DNA of 64,000 nucleotides from Apteryx mantelli (Eukaryota; Chordata; Aves; Apterygiformes; Apterygidae): NCBI RefSeq assembly GCF_036417845.1, contig NC_089978.1:86360007-86424006 (forward strand). The letters are read 5' to 3'. Made by a program: the position numbers and the translations under genes. Below the pieces are notes generated by a model. It saw nothing but the letters and a program-made list of their open reading frames with translations. It was not told the DNA's origin and did no database searches. Of this stretch, positions 36,001 to 48,000 are shown one piece after another; the first letter of the stretch is position 1; every line of letters starts with the position of its first letter.

Positions 36001-39000
36001 GGAAGTAAGTCCTTGATGAAAATTTGTCAGCATCATAAAAGGAGAAATGATTCAATTTCAGAGATTCACTGAGTCAAACTGAAAATCATACTTAAATTTG
36101 ACTTGTAAAATTGTTATTGCAATGTATATATTTCCTTAGTCAATCCTTAAAACATGTTGTAAGGCCAAGGGTATATTTGAGTGTTTATAGTGTTTTAAAA
36201 AGCTGTTCTATATAGGTCTAAACAGATAATCTGTGTTGTTTGTATTTGATTTGGTAAGGAGATAAGTGTATTTCATAGTATGCTGATGTTCAAATTAAGT
36301 TTGTCAACTAGGATTTTAAAGGCAAAATGGAGTGGTTCAGTAAAGGGTAATGTGTGATTGACATGAAACATCTGTGGTTAGCTTACAAAAAAAAGATCGG
36401 GGATATTAGAATATGACACTGCAATGTATTTGAAAGTATTTTCTGTCTAAACATGAAAAAAGTGAAGTTTTTTATTTCTTGTGGCTCTTTCATTTTTATT
36501 CTAGACAATTATTGGAGACTTTCAGAAGGAACAAGAGAAATTTGTCCAAGAGCAACAGACGAAAAAATCTGGTACTGTACTTTTTTATTAGGGTAATTGT
36601 GCATAAACTAAAGTTTTACTGGAAGCTGAATAATTAAGCTCATTCTGTTTAATGAAACATAGTTATAGCAGAACTTAATGCGTGTTGTTGGGAAAAAAGA
36701 TGCCATTTTTATGCGAGATTAGTAAAACAATAGTGTTACATTAGTTTAGATTGCTTTTTTAACCAAATTTAACTTACCATTATATAAACAAAGATCAATG
36801 TGTTAGCAAAGCTGATCCTTTATTGTTGTTTTGAATTTCAAGTGTGTGTATTATTGGAAGGAGACACACTGATTACCTCTCTTGGGCTTTAGCAATCATG
36901 TAACATTTTAATAATAAAATTAAAAACATGGGGTGGGGGTTGCACTATAGTATTTAATTAGTTTTACTGTGGGAGTTGCTGCACTTATATTAAAGGCATA
37001 ATTGCTCTTTTGCTTTCCCATAAGTCATTTGCTTTGTAATTATCTGTGATCTAAATCCTTCTTTGAGTTATCCACCCATGTATTACTGAGATCAGTGGAT
37101 CTATTTGAGACTCTAATAAACAAATTTTTTTTCTATGTTACGTTTCATCTTTGGCTTATCTTCTTTAATGTGTTAACCTGAATACCATAATTTGTTACAG
37201 TTTGAATAAGTAGTGTCTCTGTTTTTAACATTGAATATGAGACAGTTTTAAATGGATCATGATGAAATTTTTCATACTGTCTGTAGTTAATATGTTAATC
37301 TGGCTTCTTCTTGCAGTGCTGCTCATGTGATCATGCTGTCTGTATATCTGTCTTTTTGTTTCTATTAATAAACTTTGACATCTGCTGATAAATACATTTC
37401 TACAAATTTCATGAAAATAGGTAGCTGGCTTGACAAAAGAGAGAGAGAGAGGTGGCCTAACTGAAAGAAGCATTAGCATCAGCACATACCTATTGGACAT
37501 CAGTGAATCCATGTGGGAGAAAGATCTTAAATATGCCAGGTGCATAGGAAACCAAGCTTCATTAGTTCTAGTGCACAAGAATTATTTGTGGACTACTAGC
37601 AATGCATCATGATGTCTCTGCAGGCTGAATCAGTATAGACAGTGAAGAGATTAATCTATTTTTGTGCATCTAGATCAGTTCACTTTTTCTGCTTATGGCC
37701 TACAGAATGAACTGTTCTGGAAATATCTGTGTAGATATGTAAATCAGATCAACTGGAGTATGCTTATTCAGTGTATAACATGTTGTAATATATTATAAAT
37801 TTAGAACTTCTTTTTCTCCATAGCTAAGGAATTGCTTCCTTAGCTGATACCAGCCTTCTGGATGTCAAAAAATTGATTCAATAGTAAATTATTCTGAAAA
37901 CTTAAAAATCAGACACAGTTTAAAGTACGTCTAGAAATTTCTGTGTGCAGACCGCTCAGCCCGTTATACAACGCTGCTTTAGTAACTAAACTAAAAAACT
38001 GCAAATCTGAGAACAGTGGGAAGAAAACCCTGAAGTTTTAGTTTTAAAATCAGCAAATCAGAAATCAGCAGCTATTTAAATTTTCTGTTTACTTTTATTA
38101 AGCAAAGATCCATTACTAGAGCTCATCTCTTATGCCTTGAGCTTAGTTTAGGATAAAGGAACAATGAACTGGTGTACTGATATATGTGACGTTTTACATT
38201 ATTTTGTTTAGTGATAGGGTTTTGTATTTTGTATTTAAATGTAATAAAAAGGTAATTATTTTTTCCCCTTTTAATTATAGAAGCAGCAGTGCCTCCTTGG
38301 GTAGATAGCAATGAAGAAGAAACAATTCAACAACAAATACTGGCCTTATCAGCAGTAAGTATTGTTTGCTGTAAGATCTGGAATTTTTCTGTCGTAGATA
38401 TTAAAACTTCCTTTTTTTCAAAGTAAGTTTGTCTGGCATTATTAAGTTATGTATTGTCAATATGCATTTTTTTTTAGATGTCTGTCACTGCACCGGTAAC
38501 ATGCAAGAGTAAATGGGAGTTCTTCCAGCACTGACTTGAGCTAAAGTAGATCCCTGATACAATTTTTATTTATTTTTTTTTAAGGTTATGCAGCTTTGTG
38601 CTATTATTAGAAATATGTGGAAAGTGGGATTGCTTTGCTGGTCATGTGTGTTGAATGCAATATCCCTTTTTTGATATCCGTTAACAACTATAATATGTTC
38701 TTCAAAGGATAAACGAAATTTTCTGCGGGATCCTCCAGCAGGTGTTCAGTTTAATTTTGACTTTGATCAAATGTACCCTGTTGCAATGGTTATGTTACAA
38801 GAAGATGAACTTCTCAATAGGATGAGGTTTGATCTCGTTCCTAAACAGTAAGTAATTTTTGCTGGTAACTATATATCATTGTACTTGTAATATTTCTGCT
38901 TTAATATCTGTAGATTACGCTTTCTTCTTTTAACTTCCTTCAATTCTTCCAGTATGTACTTCCACTGTATGTATTTTGTATCTGCTAATTTCAAATACAT

Positions 39001-42000
39001 GGAATATTGTAGGTGCACTGTAGTTTAGCAATTAAAAGAAAAGCTAAAAAGAAGTAGGTCTGTTTGGAATTCAGAAGGACTAAGGACCTGTTAAGATTTG
39101 AGTATGAAAGTGATCTCAAATTTTTCCAAGTTCGAGGCATTAAATTGATTGAGAATTTTTTTCCCAAAGAAAGGTAAATATTGCAACAGAACTTTTCAGA
39201 TCTAGTGCTGTAATTGACACCCCAAAGAGATTAGTAGAGATAGAGGCCCTCTGAAGAAAGGACAAAAGAACACATTACAGAGACTGATTCTAATAGAAGT
39301 AATGCAGGCAAGAAAAACTAGTTTTGAACAGCTAGGGAAAAAGTTCCGTGTTGTAACTGCCTTCTAGCGGACTTAACTAAAAGATAAGTGATGTTTTTGT
39401 GCCAGCACTTCTAGCCTGTTCCAGTATGGCTTCTTAATCTCAGTTTTATTCTAGTCCTGTTCTCCTTCCCTACCCAGTCCCAGACTCTGCTCCTTAAGCT
39501 TGTTTCACAAGTCACCTTTCTTGTTAAGTAGGAGTTTCCAGCATTAGTCTCCTTGTCTGAGGATGGAAACTGGAAAGTAAACAGCTTTGTGAGCTTCTCT
39601 GTCTTAAGTCTTCTCCTTTTGTAAAATTTCATAGCTTCTCATTGTATTTACCCCTTCCCTGCTGTTTCTTTCTGGTCTGTCAGACCTAATGCTCTGCCTG
39701 TATTCTGGCTCTTCAGATCTGCTCCAATGCTGTCTTCAGTCTCTGGTCCTGCTATCCTTGCCTAGCCTACCCCATTGCTTAATAGATTTTCTTCTGTTCT
39801 TAGTCTCAGTAGGCGCTGTTTGCCTGGACATGAAAAAACAAAGGTAACTCCAGTCTTTCCTCTTTCTTTCTTGACCTACATGGCTTCCTTCCCAAGCTGC
39901 CTAGCTTTTTCTGGCTTCTGTTTCTTCAGGGTTAAAACTGGGTCTCCTCCTCTTTGCTGGAGGATCATCAGTGGGAAATGTCACCCAAGAGGTGGGATTA
40001 TCTTCCTTTTATCAGAGCTGATTGTTTACTAGATGGCAGTTTCTAGCTACTGAACGTCCTGCACTTGCAGACTAGGGCATGCTGAAAGTCATGCAGAAAG
40101 TGAAATAGTCTTGCCGCAATCTTAGAAGGGCTTTTGTCTGTAAATCAAAGATACCATTTTCACTTGAGGTCTAGAGAAGATGTACGTGAATATATCTTTC
40201 ACAATGAGAAAATGTAGGTTTTAGAGAGGAAGTAAATAGAACAGGGTTATTGTTTTGTTGAGTTTGTTTACATGATTTGGAAAGAGGGATAGAACAGCAT
40301 AATGTTTTTCCAAATATGCATTGCTGCCTGCTGTTAAGCTTTTTTTAAACAAATAACCTGTTACCATTGTATTTTCAAGTCCAATGTAACTATCTTGTAA
40401 GAGACCAAAATTTTGCGGTTTTTTTAAACTGCATTTATTTCACAAATTTCTAAGTTTTTACTTAAGAGGCAGTTCTTTCTACTCTTTCCCTCAACATGTT
40501 TAGTTTTATTTCATCGCTAGTTGGTAGAAGAAACCACATTCCCACATGTAGTCATCAAAACCTGTTTGTTTTCTCTAGTGTAAAGGAGGAGGTGTTCTGG
40601 AGAAATTACTTCTACAGGGTGTCCCTAATTAAACAGTCTGCACAACTCACCGCACTTGCTGCTCAACAGCAAGCAGTAGGGAAAGAAGAGAACAAAGGGA
40701 GAGAAGAGGATAGTCAACTGAAAGGTATGGAAAGGATTTGTTTTGACATGGCTCATGAAATTGGATAGTGTGACTTCTGTCATGCATGCTGACTATATGC
40801 ATTGGGTGACATAGAATTTTTATCCTGGGTTTCCTATGAAATCAGGCATCTTGCTGGATGTTTTTGTCTAGTCAGGGAGGAGATGGTGCTCCCAGCATTT
40901 TTAACCCATTTTCCAATTTCAACCAATTTTCACAGAATAGTGGAAATCTTGAGAGAGAAAATTTTGTCCTTGGCCTATAACAGCTCAAGACACAAACTCA
41001 AGTGGTCTCTGGAGCTCTTTTTTGACCTGTCAGAGAGAAATAGGAGGTACCTTTGGTACATCTGATAGACAAGAGGCGCTAGCCAACCCAGCCAGCTGCC
41101 ATGCTTGTTGCTCTAGGCTTGTCTCAGCACATGTTCTTTTGCTTAGGCCTCAGGCCAAACAAGTAAGTTGGTGATGTGGAGGTAGGATTACTGTAGACGG
41201 GGGAGGCACAGAAGCGTACAGGATGTGGAAAGGGACAGAATGTATTGTAGAAATGGGGAAAGGTGGGAAAGGTGGGGGGACATGAGGCTAGCTGAGATTC
41301 AACCTTGAGATGGAAAAAGCCACCATAGGTTAGGTGGTTCTCTGTTATGGTTTCCTCTGTTAGGCTGAGCAGTTTATACGGTGTATCGTTATAGGCCCCC
41401 TTTTAGGTCACTGGGCATCTTTAGCCATGTGTAAAGACACTCTGCAAGCAGTGTATGTACAGCTTAAGAGTATAAAACAGTTACTGGCTAACACACAAAA
41501 GATACCTAGTAGCTCATTAAATCCTAACTTAAGCTAGATACATTCACCACCTCAATAAGACATCCGAAGAATCTTTGCCAGCCCAGCAGGCATTAGCAGA
41601 AGGAGAAAGGTCAGCCTCCACTGCTCCCTCAACAAATTCTCAGATCCCCAAATTGTCATCTTCCATCAAATCCATTGACACTGATGACGCTGGCAGGCTG
41701 ACAACCAAACGATAAATGTCAAGTTGACTCATTCTTCCCACCCTCCACCTTTTTATTACAACTTTCTCAGGATATTACAACTTTCTATATTGGTATTTTT
41801 CCTCTTGAGTCCTTATGCAACTAATGATCCCATCTCTGTAATCCTACTTCAGTTTGTTGTTTCACCTTTCCTATCTTTTTATGCTTTCTCACAGCTCTTG
41901 TACAACTGGGCAGTTTTCTCAGTGGTCTAAGCTGACATTACGCAGCTGGGCCTTGACTCCTTGGGCACAAGCAGCTGAATCTTGGGGTGAGGCGGAGGTT

Positions 42001-45000
42001 GCAAGGTGGCTTACAGAGCAAGGTTTTTGCGTTGCGTAGAAGATACTTTTTGAAAACAGACTGTAGTTTGCCAACAGTTTGGCTAATTCTGTTTCTCATA
42101 GATTCTGTTTGAGTGTGTGCGTGTTAGCCCAGGCAAGGCCCCCTTCTAGAATGAATCAGGTAGTTTTCTCTCAGTCAAAATCCAAGCAACATTGACAGGA
42201 CAGTTCACTCTGGAATCTACTCCAGACAGGAAGGCACCAATTCTGACTTATTTTATCCAGTACAGTTCTCTGCTGTCCCAATGGGCTGTGTATACTCAGA
42301 CGTTGCAGCATGTCCCCGCGCTGAACAGCACACTGTCAATCATAAAAACACTGCTCATACTATTTTAGGTTTTGTAAGCTAAAAAAGAAATTATGGCCCA
42401 TGACAGTATTACGTGGAGCACAGAGGAGATCTAGGCCAGATCTATGCAATGTGGCCACAGGCAGTGGGCTCCAGAGGATGCTAGCCCTTGAGCAGAGTAA
42501 CTATTAGCCCACACCAGTGGGCTGTGGGGACCAGGGTTCCTCTCTCTGAGGAGGTCAACAAAGACAGTATAGAGGTAGCCCAGCATGATTTATCTATTTA
42601 CTGTAATTATGTCATTCTTTTCCTGAGTGTAGTTTAAAGGACCGTTTTAAGCAAAGGAGTATAAAAATTGTGTATTTTATTCTGCACCTTTAATTTAAAA
42701 ATGTGCCAGTTACAAAAAATGAAGTTGCAAGCTACATGATAGTGAATATTCCTACTGTTTCGGTGGTTTTGTAAGCATGGAGTTTTTTTATTTATACAAC
42801 AGAGAAGCAATAGAGAAAATAAGATTATATAGGGAAACAACTGAGAGACTTGTTAGAAAATGTTTAAAATATTCGAGTTTTCCTGAGTTGCTTCAAGTTA
42901 CTTCCGTTTTAAAGTGAAGACTTATTCTGTAGGCAGTGTCTGTTTATTACCTGATGTATATGAGAAATGGCTTTCACTGGCTTGTTTTTATTTTATGTAT
43001 TAATCTGTTTGGTTACCTACCTGTGCTTCTAAACATTTTATTCAGTTGTTGATTTTTTTCAGTAGATGATAAAATATCCTAAAAAAAGAAATCCTTGACC
43101 TCAGGTTCCTCTCCAGTTACCATTTTGTTTTCATTTGCTCTTTCTGTACATGCCCTGTATGTACCATTTATGAACATTGTTCCAAGTTGCCGCTTCTGTT
43201 GGTTGTTGTTTTCTTTTGTGCTGTGTTTTTTAACAAAAACGCTAACAATCTCTTGGCCTGTGTTGACCAATGGAGTATATATCCCATATTTGTACTATCA
43301 CAGATCATTTTTACACTACTAAAGGTGCTGTCTTTTGGTCCCACCTTGCCTGCCTCTGTGGTAACTTTTTCAGTGGATACTCTCCTGCCCTTTTATGCTA
43401 TGCTGTAGGATTTTGTCTTTGGTTGACTCTGCCTATCCACTTGCACTCATGTTCTTGTGTAATCTTAACTGTGTATGTGGCCTTGGAGTTGTACCTTTTT
43501 TTTTTTGTCCCCCCCCACCTTTTTTTCCTTTTTTTTTTTTTAACCCAGTGGCTAGTAAATCTACCCCTCCAATATTCATGTGTCATCTAGTTCTGTATTT
43601 TCATGCAAGTCTAACATCCTTTCCCAGGTATCTTATCATCAACTTTTATTTTGCTTGGCCAAACCTGTGAACCTCATTTTTCTTCTTTCCTTTTATATTC
43701 ATTCCCTGTATTTACTTTAATTAGAAGCCTGACAAGATGGATAATAATATTGTTAGCTGGTATTGTTGTTTAGTGTTGCTGCTGATTTTTTTCATAATTT
43801 TTTTTATCTGTTCATGCAAAACTGAGACCTCCACATCTTAATTGGCTCTTTTTGTGCTTATTCAAATGTTGGCCAAAAAGCAGGATTAAAAAAATTGCAA
43901 AGAAAATCATTTCTTCGGGAAGTCATAAATTGGCCAAAAATTATAAAGGAAGAATAGCTTGAGACTAGTGGATAATGTCAACTCAATATGAGCAAAAAAG
44001 CCTCAAAGATATTAATTCTTCGTGTATTTCATGTAACTTGGTGTCTGGGTAAAGGAGAGATATTGTATTATTGATTCCAACACAAGCAAGTTGACAACAT
44101 AAGGTCTTTTTTTTATCAGATACCTCAGAATCTTGCAAGGTGCAGTTTCATGGAAGCTGTGACTTTTTGTTCCTTGTGTAAAAGAGCTATTCTTTAATGT
44201 CCTACACCAACTCTTTCATCATAACAAAGTTCTTGTTCTTTACCTTTTAGTGCACTACATTTAGGCCCATTACCTATTCACCTGTTCATGTCATATCACT
44301 TCTATGCTCTTCCCACATTCAGCTCCCATTTTTGTCATTTCCTGACAAGCAACTTGTGTTTTATGTGCAGTTTTCTTTTCTGTGTGCAGCTACCATGAAC
44401 TCAGGGAATCTCTGATATTTGTATTTTGTGAACCTCAACAACTAACTGGCATATGAATGCATTTATATCATTCTCTCTTTTGGGGGGATTTCTTTTTGTG
44501 GATTTTTTTTCTTTATCTTTTGGGGATTTTTTTTCCTTTGGATTGTTCATTATATCAACTGAGAATTATATTGTAAACTGTTAGGAGTAGTGACTGTCTT
44601 CTCCTCTGGTTTCTGCAGTGCCTTACAATAGATCTTTGAGTGTATATATATATATCTTGATGATCTTTGAGCCTTTTAGTCCATAGTGTAGAGAAAAAGG
44701 TGACATTTGAAAAGATTTCTTTGCGCTTACTAAAGCATAAGTTCTGCCAAAAGAAATTTTCTTCACAATTGTTTTTAAGCATATTCACTGTGAAGTCTGG
44801 TTACTATTAGTATGCTTCCTCTCATCACAGAGCTTCTTATTTGATTTCTGTTTCTGCATTTCATTGCTTCAGTAAACCAATTTCAGAAAATAGAAAGCTG
44901 CTACTGTTGTGGCTGATTGGCTCGTCAAATAGACAGAAGTACTTCTGTCATTAATTACAATGCTGAATGTTTCCTTTACGCAAGTTAAACCTGTAGTTAA

Positions 45001-48000
45001 ATGGCCAGTGTTAAACTGTAAGTTCCTAGGACAATGTAACCTTGGTTTTAAGTAGTACAGTATGTAGGTCACATTTGCAAAGCCAAGACATGGCTTTTTC
45101 AATGGATGTGTTTCAACTCTGCAGGAGAGACAGGGCAACTCACCCTATTGAACAACAAACCTCTTATCTTTGAGTCATCCACACTCTTAGAAATTGCAAT
45201 CAAAGAGAAATCTGTTGGATAACACCCAAAGAGTTCTGCTAGTAAAACTTATCATCGCAGCTGAAAACAAAACATATCTTCAGCAAAAGTTTACAAAATG
45301 CAATGTTTTTTGACCTGACATGTATCTCATACAATTCAGAAGACCAGTATAGGATATGCAGATAGGTTTACTGTCCTAATCACTACATTTTATGTAATGG
45401 CAAAGATATATTTACTAGACTATGTTTTGTTTGAGTCTGAGTTTTAGCAGGTCTTGGGGGCTGTGAATCATCTGTGTTTTATTTTTGATTAAAATGACCT
45501 TTTAGAAGGTTGGATTCCCTAAGTGGTGGATAAAACTAGAAGTAGTTGTTTGCTAGTAACCCTTCCTGATGTTCAGAGTTTCTCCTCCAAGCTGACTGAT
45601 GTCTATAAAATAGAGTTAATTGCCTTCCATTTTATCTCCATCTGTCTCTTCCTTATATGCTATTTTCACCAAGTTTAATTAGCATGGTTGGTGGGGAGGA
45701 AAAAAGAAGGGAAAAATTGGAGATATCCCACATTCTAACAGAGAAGCTATATGCACAAGCTATGTAACCAAATGCCAGGTTCTAATCTTTCTCCAGGTAT
45801 CAGGAGCTATTTACTTAGAAAGGAGGTGGTTGTAGGAGACGATGCTAGGCCAGCGGTTCCAAACCAGTGCTAATGGTATGCTAGACACTTCAGACTGGTA
45901 TGTGGCCCAGGGCCAAGTTGCTCTGCTGCGTCTACGTGAGAGAGGGTGATGGAACTTGAGGCACCTCTCTTGCCCTGTGCGTTGGGCACTAGGCATTGAA
46001 CAGCCAGGAGTCCTGCAGCCTGCTCTGCCGGGGGTGCTGCCACCCCTGTAGGGGTGATGTTGGGTACAGTAGCAGATCCTCTGCAGATTGGAAAGGGGAG
46101 GGAATAAAGAGGGTGTGACAGGAGCCATTGAGTAGATGAGCTGTATAAGCAATGGCAACCACCAATTAAAGAATTATTTTAATTAGAGCTGATCTTAATT
46201 TTACAAATTAAACCCCCCAAAATTCCCCCTTCAGAAATTGCTGAGTAAGCAGAAGAGGTCCATCTGGGCACATCACAGTACACGGAGCTGTAAGGTCAGA
46301 GCTGCTTTGCACATTTAAACAAATAAAACTGCTAAACAAGCACATAACCACTACCCCAATCTGCCCAGTATGTTAATTGTTCTTGCAACCATATGGCTTT
46401 TCATGGCAACTCCTCTACCCTTCTAGTTGCAGGAGGATGAGGAGGATGAGGAGGAGGAAGCCTGGAATGTTCTTTACCTACCAAGAATAAGATCTGTCCA
46501 TGCATATAAATGATCATGCCCACCTAGCACCATGCTACTAAATTCAGAATGCACAGTAAGCGTTACTAGGAAATTGGGGACAGCTTCTAGGGTTTCTGTT
46601 TTTCAGCGATTTCCTTCCTCCCATGTGGAAAGAAAAGGTAAGGCTGCAAAGCACCCTTCTCCTGTGCTTTTAGGGATGTGCATACAGGTGTAGTCTGGTA
46701 GATCTAAGAGCTAGCTACTGCCCATGTCTGTAGTGGTGGCCAACCAGATAAGTTTGGGAACTATTCTAGGCAGTAACTGGATTTCAGGAGCAAGTCTACA
46801 TCTTTATAACGTTATAGATTTTGCGCCCTATGGTGTAAACCATGAGTGTTTTATAAAAGACATTCTTCCTGATTCCCAACTGTTCATATTTCATAGTTAT
46901 TTGGATCATTTTGAGGTGGGCAGAGCAGTTCCTATGGTTTAACTTTGGATTCAGAATGAGGAAATAGTTTGTTAAATTTGATTTAAAATTAATTAGGCAT
47001 ATAACATCACTTCTCTTCACAGTCTTGTTTTTAGTGCAAATGCTTCACCCATGGCTGAATTCAGTCTTTCACCACGAGGATTCCTTAAAATTGAAAATAC
47101 AGTGTTTCCTTGTATATTTAATAGCTATGCAGATTAAATGAGATCTTTATATATTTAAATATAATTTACCTTTTTCCCCCCCCCCTTCTTAGAAACAGTA
47201 CGGCCCAAAACACCACCTGTTACAATAAAGTCTCAGCTCAAATCTCAAGAGGTAAAAATGCTTCTATATTTTATCTGGTATTTAGCATGTGAAACTGTCA
47301 TTTAATATGTAATTATGCATCCTTTTGAGTTAGTTGTACTATGAAACTGTAATAATATAAATATCTGCCAGTTCTATGTTAACTTGCTGCTGTTCCTGCT
47401 GTTCCCTCTGCTGCTCTGTTGTGAGAATATTTGTTTTTAGTATATATACTTTAAAGCTCATTTTTAGTAGAAAAAGCAGTAGTGTATCTGAAGAGTAAAT
47501 ACTTTCATTAGTATTCTCCACACTGTAATAATACAAGGGGTTTTTTGTTTTTGTTTTTGTTTTCCAACTCTGAGGAGTAAGGGGGTTCCAACATGTTTGG
47601 ATTACAAAGTTTGCATTGTATTTAAATATGATAGCTTCGTTAGAATATAGACTCTCGCACACACATATACGCACACACAGACAGTGTGCCATGTTTTGTC
47701 CGACTCTTTAGCAGTAGCCAGCTTAAGTTTAGGACATCTAAATTATGCATTGCCATAGCAACATTATTTTATTGTGAAAATAAGCGCTTTGCTTGACACT
47801 GCAAAAACCATCAACTTGGCCACCTAATGACACTTGTTCATTTCTGTGTTGTAAAATCAGTACCAGAGAGCTCTCTTGGCAGAAGCAGAGCTGTGTGTTC
47901 ATTTGGCAATAATACGTAGTGCACTAAATTAAACAAGCATATTTCCAAAGAACAGTCCTCTCTAAATCTTATTTGTATATAGAAAGTTGTTACTGAATTG

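Larger units (their letters stand above)
31836..36504. other. SYAP1 intron 2 with TG repeat and CR1 relic
   Basis: Contains a TA/TG microsatellite (32973-33010) and a diverged CR1 fragment (about 33093-33470). The remainder has no named feature. Confidence 0.6.
40725..47192. other. SYAP1 intron 6, with probable hAT-type element
   Basis: The largest SYAP1 intron. It has long pyrimidine-rich stretches at 43.2-44.6 kb and a short TA repeat (about 44642-44655). A probable hAT-type non-autonomous transposon lies at 45851-46763. The segment at 41-42.6 kb is somewhat GC-richer but I cannot assign it. Confidence 0.6.
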
